A stretch of DNA of 62,896 nt from Actinosynnema pretiosum (GTDB lineage Bacteria; Actinomycetota; Actinomycetes; Mycobacteriales; Pseudonocardiaceae), in the NCBI RefSeq assembly GCF_024171695.1, contig NZ_JAMTCF010000032.1, forward strand, positions 1 through 62,896. The letters run 5' to 3'. The position numbers were made by a program, and so were the translations under genes. Positions 35,265-43,525 of the stretch are shown here, piece by piece. The notes under the pieces were generated by a model. It was not told where the DNA came from, ran no database searches, and saw nothing but the letters and a program-made list of their open reading frames with translations. How positions within the stretch are numbered: the first letter of the stretch is position 1; every line of letters starts with the position of its first letter.

Positions 35265-35470
35265 AGCACGCTCACGCCGCACGTCAGGGGCTTGTGCGCG
35301 GGGTCCGCGCTTCCGGTGGGCGGCTTGTCGGCCTTACCACGCGGTCGGGCGTTTCTGCCGTACGAACGTTCGTTTTCCAATGGTTCCGACCATTCCGGAA
35401 AACCCCGGAATTCAACGGCCGACCTGCGCGGTCAGCGGTTCCGCGACGCTGCGGGACCGGACCGCTCCTC

Positions 35471-35491
35471 ACCCCTCCGGGGGTCTTTTTT
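35471..35491 (+). terminator. Plus-strand terminator with six T residues and no known gene
   Basis: ACCCC-TCCG-GGGGT followed by C and TTTTTT. A larger imperfect hairpin precedes it (35436-35465). No plus-strand gene lies upstream of it between nirB and narK, both of which read the other way. It is a candidate 3' end for an unannotated small RNA. Confidence 0.5.
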
Positions 35492-35533
35492 GTGGCCGTG
35501 CTCACACGTTCTTGATCAATTCGGACGCGCGGC

Positions 35534-36886
35534 TCAGATCCCCGCGTGCGCCAGGCTGGGCGCCCGGCCGAACGAGGCGCGGCGCAGGTAGAACCACCAC
35601 GTGGTGACCACGCACAGCGCGTAGAACCCGAGGAACGCCGTCAGCGCGGGCGCGATGGTCTGGCCGCCCTCCAGGGAGAACTTGAGCACCAGGTTGACCA
35701 GCACCCCGCCGAACGCCCCCACCGCGCCCGCGATGCCGACCACGGCGGCGGCCTGCCGCTTGGCCGACGCGGTGTCCGCGACCTGCGTCGCGAAGATCGC
35801 CGGGATCATCCGGTAGGTCGAGCCGTTCCCCAGGCCGGTCAGCACGAACAGCGCGATGAACGAGCCGAAGAACAGCGGGAAGCTGCCCGCCTCCACGCTC
35901 ACCAGCACGCCGACGCACCCCAGCGCGAGCCCGGTGAACACGCCGACGGTGACCCGCGCGCCGCCGAGCCGGTCCGCCAGCCAGCCGCCGAGCGGCCGGG
36001 TCACCGAGCCGATGAGCGCGCCGAGGAACGCCAGCGCCACGAAGCCCTTCTGCTCGACGAAGCTGATCTTGATCAGCGACGGGAAGGCGAACGAGAAGCC
36101 GATGAACGAGCCGAACGTGCCGATGTAGAGCAGCGACATGACCCAGGTGTGCCGGTTGGTCAGCGCCAGCCGGTAGGAGGTGCCGTCCGGCTTGGCCTCG
36201 GTGAGGCTGTCCATGAACAGCCACGCGCAGGCCGTGGACACGACCACGAACGGCATCCACACCAGCGCCGCGTAGGCCAGGTTCAGCCCGGTGCCCCAGG
36301 TGATCACGATCGGCACGACCAGCTGCACCATCGCCACGCCGAGGTTGCCGCCCGCCGCGTTCAGGCCGAGCGCGAGGCCCTTCCTGCCCTCCGGGTAGAA
36401 GAACGAGATGTTCGCCATCGACGAGGAGAAGTTCCCGCCGCCGAACCCGGTCGTCGCGGCGGTGAGCAGGAAGAACCAGTACGGCGTCCCCGGCGTGCTG
36501 ACCGCGTGGGCCAGCATCGCGCACGGGATCAGCAGCATCCCCGCGCTGAACGCCGTCCACGCCCGACCGCCGAAGCGCGGCACCGCGAACGTGTAGGGCA
36601 CCCGCAGCACCGCGCCCACCAGGTTGGGCACGATCAGCAGCCAGAAGGTCTGCCCCACCGAGAACGCGAACCCGACCTGGCCGAGGCTGACCACGACGAT
36701 GCTCATCAGGCTCCACACCGTGAAGCCGAGGTTCTCCGCGAGGATGGAGAACACCAGGTTCTTGCGCGCGACCCTCCTGCCATCGCGCGCCCAGAACTCC
36801 GGGTCCTCGGGCTCCCACCGGTCGATCCACCGCCCACCGCGCCCGCTCCGCGCGACCGCGACCCGATCCGCCCGCACCGTGCTCAT
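35534..36886 (-). CDS. narK: Nitrate/nitrite transporter NarK (MFS)
   Basis: A 450-residue major facilitator with 12 predicted membrane helices. Nitrate signatures are present: FGGGNFSSSMANISFFYP and GLNAAGGNLGVAMVQ, then GNGSTYRMIP in the second half. ATG 36886 follows GGAGGTCTCG; an upstream in-frame extension is not needed. It brings nitrate into the cytoplasm for the adjacent reductase. An inverted pair GGTAACC/GGTTGCC lies upstream, but I see no GlnR box with correct spacing. Confidence 0.95.
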   Translation of the reverse strand: MSTVRADRVAVARSGRGGRWIDRWEPEDPEFWARDGRRVARKNLVFSILAENLGFTVWSLMSIVVVSLGQVGFAFSVGQTFWLLIVPNLVGAVLRVPYTFAVPRFGGRAWTAFSAGMLLIPCAMLAHAVSTPGTPYWFFLLTAATTGFGGGNFSSSMANISFFYPEGRKGLALGLNAAGGNLGVAMVQLVVPIVITWGTGLNLAYAALVWMPFVVVSTACAWLFMDSLTEAKPDGTSYRLALTNRHTWVMSLLYIGTFGSFIGFSFAFPSLIKISFVEQKGFVALAFLGALIGSVTRPLGGWLADRLGGARVTVGVFTGLALGCVGVLVSVEAGSFPLFFGSFIALFVLTGLGNGSTYRMIPAIFATQVADTASAKRQAAAVVGIAGAVGAFGGVLVNLVLKFSLEGGQTIAPALTAFLGFYALCVVTTWWFYLRRASFGRAPSLAHAGI

Positions 36887-37011
36887 CGAGACCTCCAGAA
36901 CCGCCGATCGCTTGGGGGGCAACCTAAGGAGCCGCGGTTACCCCGGCGTGCGATCGCGTGTCGTGCCGGGCAATTCCCCCGCACAGCCGGTGATGGGGGG
37001 TTGTGAGGGAA

Positions 37012-37053
37012 GAGCGCGGGGGTCACCGGGCAGCGCCGGACGACCCCGCGCTC
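37012..37053 (-). terminator. Hairpin abutting the stop codon of the FAD/Fe-S reductase gene
   Basis: Arms GAGCGCGGGGGTC (37012-37024) and GACCCCGCGCTC (37042-37053) with one bulged base, and an inner CCGG/CCGG pair. No U-tract. It separates the reductase gene from narK. Confidence 0.7.
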
Positions 37054-38488
37054 ACTCTGCGGCGGCCAACCACTCCGCGATCCCGCACACCGCGTCCCGG
37101 CACCCGCCGCACCCGGTGCTCGCGCGGGTCGCCTCCACCAGCCCCGGCACCGAGCGCGCACCGGCCCGCCAGGCGTTCACCAGCTGCCCCTTGCTGACCG
37201 TGTTGCACCGGCACACCACCGCACCGGCGGGCAGGTCGGCCGGACTGGCCTCGGCGGTGGCCCCGGCGGGCAGCGCGCGCCCCAGCAGCAGCCCGAGCCG
37301 GTCCGAGGGCGCGGGCAGCCCCCGGTCGTACAGCTGGGTCACCGCAGCAGCCGCGTCCGGGACGCCCAGCAGGATCGCCCCGGCAACCCGCTCGTCGCGC
37401 AGCACGAGCTTCGCGTACCGCCCGCGCGCCGGGTCAGCCAGCGCCAGCACCTCGGCCCGCTCGTCGTCCACGTCCACGTGCACCTCGCCCAGCGCCACCA
37501 GGTCGACGTCCCGCGCCTTGAGCCGGGTGACCGCGCCGCCGCCCCGGTACCGGGCGGCCGGGTCGGTCCCGGTGAGCCGGTCGGCGAGCACGGCGGCCTG
37601 CTCCCACGCGGGCTGCACCAGCCCGGTCGGGGCGCCCTCGTGCTGGGCGCAGTCGCCGATGGCGTGCACCCTCGGGTCGTCGGTGCGCAGCGCGTCGTCC
37701 ACCAGCACGCCCCGGTCGACGGCGATCCCGGCCTGCGCGGCCAGCTCCACCGAGGGCCGCACGCCCGCCGCCACCACGAGCAGGTCGGCGGCCAGCCGCG
37801 TCCCGTCCGCCAGCCGCAGCCCTTCGCCGGGCTCGTACCGCTCGGCGACCGCGCCGAGCCGGAACTCCACCCCCAGCCCGGTGAGCGCCCTGGCGAGCAC
37901 CCGCCCGGCGCCCGCGTCGAGCTGCCGCTCCATCAGGTGCGCCCGGTGGTGCACGACGGTGACCAGGCACCCGCGCGCCGCCAGCCCGCGCGCGGCCTCC
38001 AGCCCGAGCAGCCCGCCGCCGAGCACCACGACGGGCGCGCCGGGCCGGGCCGCCGAGGTGATGGCGGCGCAGTCGTCCAGGGTCCGGAACGCGACCGCGC
38101 CGGGCGCGAGCACCCCGTCCACCCCGACCAGTCCGGGCACCGGCGGCAGCCACGGCCGGGCGCCGGTGGCGAGCACGAGCGCGTCGTAGGGCACCTCGTC
38201 GTCGTCCACCTGCACGACCCGCCGCACCCGGTCGACCTTGCCGACCGACGCGCCCAGCCGCAGGTCCACCCCGGACCTCTCCGCCCAGTCGGGTGCGTGC
38301 AACCGCACCGACCCCGGCGGCAGCGACCCGGCGACGACGCTGGAGAGCAGCACCCGGTTGTACGCGGGGTGGCTCTCCGCGCCGAGCAGGGTGAGCCCGA
38401 CCCGCTCCCCGCCGGGGTCGCGCCGCAGCACCTCCTCGGCGAACCTGGCGCCCGCCATGCCATGTCCCACAACGACAACGCGCCTCAT
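37052..38488 (-). CDS. FAD/NAD oxidoreductase with BFD-type Fe-S domain (nitrate reductase electron-transfer partner)
   Basis: A 478-residue NirB-like N-terminal half without a siroheme domain: FAD-binding VVVGHGMAGARF, NAD-binding VVLGGGLLGLEAARG, a GDCAQ FAD signature, and a C-terminal BFD-like [2Fe-2S] domain (CRCNTVSKGQL, STGCGGCRD). It resembles NasB-type assimilatory reductase subunits that pass NAD(P)H electrons to the catalytic subunit, encoded just upstream. A 282-bp gap holding a duplicated structured element separates them. Confidence 0.9.
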   Translation of the reverse strand: MRRVVVVGHGMAGARFAEEVLRRDPGGERVGLTLLGAESHPAYNRVLLSSVVAGSLPPGSVRLHAPDWAERSGVDLRLGASVGKVDRVRRVVQVDDDEVPYDALVLATGARPWLPPVPGLVGVDGVLAPGAVAFRTLDDCAAITSAARPGAPVVVLGGGLLGLEAARGLAARGCLVTVVHHRAHLMERQLDAGAGRVLARALTGLGVEFRLGAVAERYEPGEGLRLADGTRLAADLLVVAAGVRPSVELAAQAGIAVDRGVLVDDALRTDDPRVHAIGDCAQHEGAPTGLVQPAWEQAAVLADRLTGTDPAARYRGGGAVTRLKARDVDLVALGEVHVDVDDERAEVLALADPARGRYAKLVLRDERVAGAILLGVPDAAAAVTQLYDRGLPAPSDRLGLLLGRALPAGATAEASPADLPAGAVVCRCNTVSKGQLVNAWRAGARSVPGLVEATRASTGCGGCRDAVCGIAEWLAAAE

Positions 38489-38499
38489 GCTGGTGTCCC

Positions 38500-38783
38500 C
38501 CCACCCGCGCCAGCGGGTGGGAACCACCCACCGCGACACGAAAACCCTCGGCACCACACCACAACCCGACCACCAACCAACCGGAAGCGCGGCGCGAACG
38601 AAACCCCGCACGACAGCGATCGCCTTGTCACACCCGCTCCCCCACCCTCGCCAGTGGGTGGGAACCCACCCCACCGCGACACGAAGTCCCCAGGCCCCAC
38701 ACCAGAACCGGCCCACCAACCAACCGGGAGCGCCGCACCGACGAACCCCCGCACGGCAGCCGCTGCCACGTCACACCCGCTCC
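38500..38783 (-). repeat. Tandemly duplicated 141-nt structured element
   Basis: Two copies (38500-38640 and 38641-38783) agree at roughly four positions in five. Both contain a 7-bp hairpin CCCACCC/GGGTGGG with an 8-nt loop (GCGCCAGC or TCGCCAGT), a block complementary to CCACCAACCAACCGG, and end with TCACACCCGCTCC on the plus strand. The upstream copy begins inside the last codons of the nitrate reductase gene. I see no reading frame conserved between them; a regulatory or processing RNA element is more likely. Confidence 0.8.
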
Positions 38784-40804
38784 AACCGAACCGCGCACAC
38801 CTTGAACTCCGGCATCCGGCTGACCGGGTCCAGCGCCGGGTTGGTCAGCAGGTTCGCGCGCCCGTCGCCGGGGAAGTGGAACGGCAGGAACACCAGGTCC
38901 ACCCGCATCGACGCCACGCACCGCACCCGCGCGACCGCGCGCCCCCGCCGGGACACCACCGCCGCCATGCCGCCGTGCGCGAGCCCGGCCCGCCCTGCGG
39001 TGTCCGGGTGCACCTCCACGTACGCCTCCGGCTCCGCCGCGACCAGCTCGGCCACGAGCCGGGTCTGCGCCCCCGACTGGTAGTGCTGGAGCACCCGCCC
39101 GGTGGTGGCCTGCAGCGGGTACTCGGCGTCCGGCGGCTCGGCCGGTCCCCGGTGGTCGACGGCGGCGAACCTGGCCAGCCCGTCCGGGTGCGCGAACCGG
39201 TCGAGGAACAGCCGGGGCGTGCTGTCCGGCACGACCGGCCAGTGCAGCGCCTCACCGGCCGCGAGCCGCTCGTAGGTCACCCCGGAGTAGTCGGCGAGCC
39301 CACCGGCGGAGGCGCGCCGCAGCTCCTCGAACACCACCTCGGGCTCCACCGGGAACCGCTCCCCCGGCTGCCCGAGCCGCTCGGCGAGCCCGCGCAGCAC
39401 CTCCAGGTCGCTGCGCACCCCGTCCGGCGGACGCACGGCCCGCCGCCGCAGCAGCACCCGCCCCTCCAGGTTCGTCATGGTGCCGCTCTCCTCGGCCCAC
39501 TGGGTCACCGGCAGCACCACGTCCGCGACCGCCGCCGTCTCGGACAGCACCAGGTCGGCCACCACGAGCAGGTCGAGCGCGGCCAACCGGTCGGCGACGT
39601 GCCCGGCGCGCGGCGCGGACACAACGACGTTGCTGCCGAACACCAGCAGCGCCTTGGGCCCGCCCGGTTCGCCGAGGGCGTCGAGCAGCTCGTAGGCGGA
39701 CCGGCCTGGCCCCGGCAGCTCGTCCACGCCCCACACCCGCTGGACGTGCTCGCGCGCCGCCGGGTCGGTGATCTTGCGGTAGCCGGGCAGCTGGTCGGCC
39801 TTCTGGCCGTGCTCGCGCCCGCCCTGCCCGTTGCCCTGGCCGGTGAGGCAGCCGTACCCGGAGCCGGGCGCGCCGGGCAGGCCGAGCGCGAGGGCGAGGT
39901 TGATCCACGCCGACACCGCGTCCGCGCCGCTGGCGTGCTGCTCGGTGCCGCGCCCGGTGAGCACGTGGGCGCGGTCGGCCTCGGCGAGCAGCCGCACCGC
40001 CGCGCGCTGGTCGGCGACCGGCACCCCGGTGACCCGCTCGACCCGCTCCGGCCACCAGGTCGCGGCGATCCGCCAGGCGTCGTCGAACCCGGTGGTGCGC
40101 TCGGCGACGTAGGTCTCGTCCAGGTGCCCGTCGGCGACGGCGACGTGCAGCAGGCCGAGCGCGAGGGCCAGGTCGGTGCCCGGCGCGGGCGCGAGGTGGA
40201 CGGCGGCCAGCTCGGCGGTGGCGGTGCGCCGGGGGTCCACGACGACGAGCGCCGCGCCGCGCAGGTGCTGGACGAACGGCGGCATGGTCTCGGCCGGGTT
40301 GCCGCCCGCCAGCAGGACGGCCCCCGAGTCGTCCAGGTCGGTGACCGGGAACGGCATCCCCCGGTCGAGCCCGAACGCGCGCGTCCCGGCCGCCGCCGCG
40401 CTGGACATGCAGAACCGGCCGTTGTAGTCGATCTGCGAGGTGCCGAGGGCGACGCGGGCGAACTTGCCGAGCAGGTACGACTTCTCGTTGGTGAGCCCGC
40501 CGCCGCCGAACACGCCCACCGAGTCGGGCCCGTGGTCGCGGCGCAGCGCGGCGAGGCGGTCCGCGACGAGGTCCAGCGCCTCGTCCCAGGACGCCGGTCT
40601 CAGCTCGCCGCGCGACCCGTCCGGCGACCGGTCGCGCACGAGCGGGGTGGTCAGCCGGGCGGGCGAGGTGAGCAGCGCGGCGGACGTCCAGCCCTTCTGG
40701 CACAGCCCGCCCCGGTTGGTCGGGAACTCGCGGGGCGACACCTCGCCGTCGACGATCGTCATCGCGCACTGGAGCGCGCAGTACGGGCAGTGGGTGTCGG
40801 TCAC
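38771..40804 (-). CDS. nasC: Assimilatory nitrate reductase catalytic subunit (molybdopterin)
   Basis: A 677-residue molybdopterin oxidoreductase with an N-terminal [4Fe-4S] motif (Cys 6, 9, 13 and about 35: HCPYCALQC ... GLCQKGW), KSYLLGKFARVALGTSQIDY, NPAETMPP, and a C-terminal molybdopterin-dinucleotide domain (TTGRVLQHYQSGAQTR). Length and order fit cytoplasmic NarB/NasC-type nitrate reductases, without a C-terminal [2Fe-2S] domain, which here is supplied by the downstream FAD protein. GTG start at 40804. Pairing with narK and nirBD gives a full nitrate-to-ammonium path. Confidence 0.93.
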   Translation of the reverse strand: MTDTHCPYCALQCAMTIVDGEVSPREFPTNRGGLCQKGWTSAALLTSPARLTTPLVRDRSPDGSRGELRPASWDEALDLVADRLAALRRDHGPDSVGVFGGGGLTNEKSYLLGKFARVALGTSQIDYNGRFCMSSAAAAGTRAFGLDRGMPFPVTDLDDSGAVLLAGGNPAETMPPFVQHLRGAALVVVDPRRTATAELAAVHLAPAPGTDLALALGLLHVAVADGHLDETYVAERTTGFDDAWRIAATWWPERVERVTGVPVADQRAAVRLLAEADRAHVLTGRGTEQHASGADAVSAWINLALALGLPGAPGSGYGCLTGQGNGQGGREHGQKADQLPGYRKITDPAAREHVQRVWGVDELPGPGRSAYELLDALGEPGGPKALLVFGSNVVVSAPRAGHVADRLAALDLLVVADLVLSETAAVADVVLPVTQWAEESGTMTNLEGRVLLRRRAVRPPDGVRSDLEVLRGLAERLGQPGERFPVEPEVVFEELRRASAGGLADYSGVTYERLAAGEALHWPVVPDSTPRLFLDRFAHPDGLARFAAVDHRGPAEPPDAEYPLQATTGRVLQHYQSGAQTRLVAELVAAEPEAYVEVHPDTAGRAGLAHGGMAAVVSRRGRAVARVRCVASMRVDLVFLPFHFPGDGRANLLTNPALDPVSRMPEFKVCAVRLERV

Positions 40805-40947
40805 CCGGACGACGGTAGGAACCGGCTGTTAACTCAGCGCAGTGCTGTGTTTCGGGCAGGCGAACTTGCCTGCGCAGCGGCGGTCCGGGCGCGGTGAGGA
40901 GTCACCGGACGGGTGTGGAACGGCGGGTCCCCGGCCTGCCGGACGGC

Positions 40948-41745
40948 TCAGAGCAGCTCGACCACGGTGCCCGCCGCCCGCTCCAGCCCCACCAGCGAAC
41001 GGGCGCTGGACTGGGGGTGCAGCGCGTGCACCGCGAGGCGGAACAGGAGCGCGCGCAGCAGGACCTGCGGCCACTCCTCGAGGTGCGACCAGCGCTGGAC
41101 CAGGCCCCGGTCGGCGCCGCCCCAGGAGAGCGCGTCCACGACCACGACGGCCGCGCCGTACGGGGCGGGGCGCCAGTAGGCGGCGAAGTCGATGATGGCG
41201 GGCGGGGCGTCGCCCGCGAACAGCACGTTCCCGAACAGGTCGCCGTGCACGACCTGCGGCTTCGCCGTGATCGGCTTGCGGTAGGAGGTCATCAGCTCGA
41301 ACAGCCTGCCGCCCAGCTCGGGCCGCAGCGCGGTGCGCTCGTCGTCCCACGCGCACCGGTCCGCGAGGGCGAACAGGTCGGTCCTGGCGTCGAGGAAGCG
41401 GGGCTTGGTCAGGCCCGCCGTGGCCTCGTGGAGCCGCACGGCCACGTCGACCACGTCGTCGTGCCGGGGCTCGGCGCGGCCGGAGAGGTACTTGGTCGCG
41501 GCCCAGCCGCCGACGACGTAGCGCCCGTCGGTGGACCGCAGCGGTCTGGCCACCCGCAGGCCGTCGACGTCGAGCGCGTCCAGCGTCTTGGCGACCCAGG
41601 TGGCCTCGGCGGGCTTGCCCGCCGGCCGGATGGCGGCGTCACCGCACCGCCAGGCGGGGCCGCCGTCGATCAACTCCGGCTCGACGTCCCGCGCGCCGAA
41701 CGCGGCGCGCACGTGCGACGGGGGAGGCTCCGGGGTCGGCGTCAC
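40948..41745 (-). CDS. Kinase-fold protein of the TIGR02569/aminoglycoside phosphotransferase-like type
   Basis: A 265-residue protein with an APH-like fold: VVHGDLFGNVLF (catalytic-loop-like HGD) and AIIDFAAYWRP (metal-binding DF). It resembles the actinobacterial TIGR02569 family, which neighbours moeZ in mycobacteria (Rv3205c); substrate unknown. GTG 41745 is preferred; the frame stays open upstream to 41814. No drug-resistance context is present. A hairpin GCAGGC/GCCTGC lies after it at about 40858-40875, before the nitrate reductase gene. Confidence 0.85.
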   Translation of the reverse strand: MTPTPEPPPSHVRAAFGARDVEPELIDGGPAWRCGDAAIRPAGKPAEATWVAKTLDALDVDGLRVARPLRSTDGRYVVGGWAATKYLSGRAEPRHDDVVDVAVRLHEATAGLTKPRFLDARTDLFALADRCAWDDERTALRPELGGRLFELMTSYRKPITAKPQVVHGDLFGNVLFAGDAPPAIIDFAAYWRPAPYGAAVVVVDALSWGGADRGLVQRWSHLEEWPQVLLRALLFRLAVHALHPQSSARSLVGLERAAGTVVELL

Positions 41746-42053
41746 GGAACCGCACGCTACCTGCAACAGCGCTCCGTGTGGTGGACCCCGGCCAGGCTCG
41801 TGTTGGTGTGGCACATCTCGTCACAAGCCGCACCAGTGCGGTTCCAACCGGTCAAACCGCCTACGCACAGCGACGAGCGCCGCGCAGCGGGGTGAACGCC
41901 CACCCCGAGCGGTCGAGCACGACGAGGTCCGGACGACCCGCACGGGCGCGGTCTCCGCAGCTCAACGGCGGTTCCACGGGGTGCATACCACCCGTCGCGC
42001 GATGGCGCCAGGGGTGCGACCGAAGCCACGTGGGACGGGCGGCCGAACCCCGG

Positions 42054-42091
42054 ACTTGAGCTGCCAACTGTTGACAGTTGACAGCTCAAGT
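42054..42091. terminator. Long AT-containing hairpin, second member of the CTGCCAACTGTTG family
   Basis: ACTTGAGCTG-C-CAACTGT / ACAGTTG-A-CAGCTCAAGT with a 2-nt loop and one mismatch: an 18-bp stem. It shares the CTGCCAACTGTTGAC arm with the hairpin at 29363. Confidence 0.7.
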
Positions 42092-42149
42092 CGATCCCGT
42101 GACCGTCGAACGAGCCACCGCCCCACCCCCACCAGCGGACACGACTCCG

Positions 42150-42174
42150 CCCCGGACCCTGATCGGGTCCGGGG
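42150..42174 (-). terminator. Terminator hairpin after moeZ
   Basis: Perfect 10-bp stem CCCCGGACCC/GGGTCCGGGG with a 5-nt loop, 49 bp after the moeZ stop. No U-tract. Confidence 0.75.
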
Positions 42175-42222
42175 TGGAGGTCGACGTCACCCGGTCGGCG
42201 CCCGAGGGGGCAGCCGAGCCGG

Positions 42223-43395
42223 TCAGTACGTCGGCAGGCTCTGGTCGATCTGCCGCGCCCAGGCCAGCACCCCGCCGCCCACGTGCACGGCGTCCGCGAA
42301 CCCGGCCCGGTGCAGCGCCGCCAGCGCCTCCGCCGAGCGCGCGCCCGACTTGCAGTGCAGCACGATCGGCTTGTCCTGCGGCAGCTCGGCCAGCGCCTCG
42401 CCGGACAGGATGCGGTCCTTCGGGATGAGCACCGACCCCGGAATCCGGACGATCTCGTACTCGTGCGGCTCCCGCACGTCGATCAGCACGAAGTCGTCCC
42501 CGGCGTCCTGCTTCTGCTTGAGCTCCAGCGGCGTGATGGTGCGCCCCGCCGCGGCCTGCTGCGCCTCGTCCGAGACGACCCCGCAGAACGCCTCGTAGTC
42601 GATCAGCTCGGTGATCTTCGGGCTCTCCGGGTCCTTGCGGATGCGGATCGTCCGGTACGACATCTCCAGCGCGTCGTACACCATCAGCCTGCCCAGCAGC
42701 GGGTCGCCGATGCCGGTCAGCAGCTTGATCGCCTCGGTCACCATGATCGAGCCGATCGACGCGCACAGCACGCCCAGCACCCCGCCCTCGGCGCACGACG
42801 GCACCATGCCGGGCGGCGGCGGCTCGGGGTAGAGGTCGCGGTAGTTCAGGCCCTGGCCGTTCGGGGCGTCCTCCCAGAAGACGCTCACCTGGCCCTCGAA
42901 CCGGAAGATCGAGCCCCACACGTACGGCTTGCCCAGCAGCACGGCGGCGTCGTTGACCAGGTACCTGGTGGCGAAGTTGTCCGTGCCGTCCAGGATCAGG
43001 TCGTAGTCCCGGAAGACGTCCAGCGCGTTCTCCGAGGTGAGCTGCGCCTGGTGCAGCACGACCTTGACGAACGGGTTGATCTCCGCGACGGACTCGCGCG
43101 CCGACTCGGCCTTGGGCTTGCCGATGTCGGACTGGCCGTGGATGACCTGGCGCTGGAGGTTCGACTCGTCCACGACGTCGAAGTCCACGACGCCGAGCGT
43201 GCCGACCCCGGCGGCGGCCAGGTAGAGCAGCGCGGGGCTGCCGAGGCCACCCGCGCCGACCACGAGGACCTTCGCGTTCTTCAGCCGCTTCTGACCGTCG
43301 ACGCCCACGTCGGGGATGATCAGGTGGCGGCTGTACCGCGCCACTTCTTCCTTGGTCAGCTCCGCTGCGGGCTCCACGAGCGGCGGAAGCGCCAT
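42223..43395 (-). CDS. moeZ: Adenylyltransferase/sulfurtransferase MoeZ
   Basis: A 390-residue protein with an E1-like ThiF/MoeB domain (GAGGLGSPALLYL nucleotide loop, DGTDNFATRYL, catalytic Cys region CAEGGVLGVLC) and a C-terminal rhodanese domain with active Cys in LHCKSGARS. It adenylates and sulfurates ubiquitin-like sulfur carriers for molybdopterin, cysteine and thioamide pathways. ATG 43395 follows GGAGGAGC. A Mo-cofactor link with the nearby nitrate reductase is plausible but the gene is conserved independently of nitrate genes. Confidence 0.96.
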   Translation of the reverse strand: MALPPLVEPAAELTKEEVARYSRHLIIPDVGVDGQKRLKNAKVLVVGAGGLGSPALLYLAAAGVGTLGVVDFDVVDESNLQRQVIHGQSDIGKPKAESARESVAEINPFVKVVLHQAQLTSENALDVFRDYDLILDGTDNFATRYLVNDAAVLLGKPYVWGSIFRFEGQVSVFWEDAPNGQGLNYRDLYPEPPPPGMVPSCAEGGVLGVLCASIGSIMVTEAIKLLTGIGDPLLGRLMVYDALEMSYRTIRIRKDPESPKITELIDYEAFCGVVSDEAQQAAAGRTITPLELKQKQDAGDDFVLIDVREPHEYEIVRIPGSVLIPKDRILSGEALAELPQDKPIVLHCKSGARSAEALAALHRAGFADAVHVGGGVLAWARQIDQSLPTY

Positions 43396-43525
43396 GCTGC
43401 TCCTCCTCGACGTACACGTCCTGGCACCACTGGACAACACCAGACTCCCCCACCGTCTTCCCGCGTGGAAAACCGTCCCACCCAGTGGGCGGGCGGCGGT
43501 GGGCGGAACGGCGGCCTTCCGGGCC

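Larger units (their letters stand above)
41746..42222. other. Non-coding stretch between the kinase-fold gene and moeZ
   Basis: 477 bp with no gene I can support. It contains CCGCAC-CA-GTGCGG at about 41829, and two stronger hairpins listed separately (42054-42091 and 42150-42174). Short open frames here have atypical codon use. Confidence 0.6.

Noticed and set aside
36887..36990. GlnR box upstream of narK
   Set aside because: Only one half-site (GTAAC) is present; the inverted pair GGTAACC/GGTTGCC does not match the four-part pattern.
40805..40947. GlnR box upstream of the nitrate reductase gene
   Set aside because: GAAAC and GTTAAC elements occur but not at 6-nt spacing, so the pattern does not fit.
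41778..42089. Short frames on both strands upstream of the kinase-fold gene, one ending in a Cys-rich peptide
   Set aside because: No good ribosome site and atypical codon use; likely chance frames in non-coding DNA.
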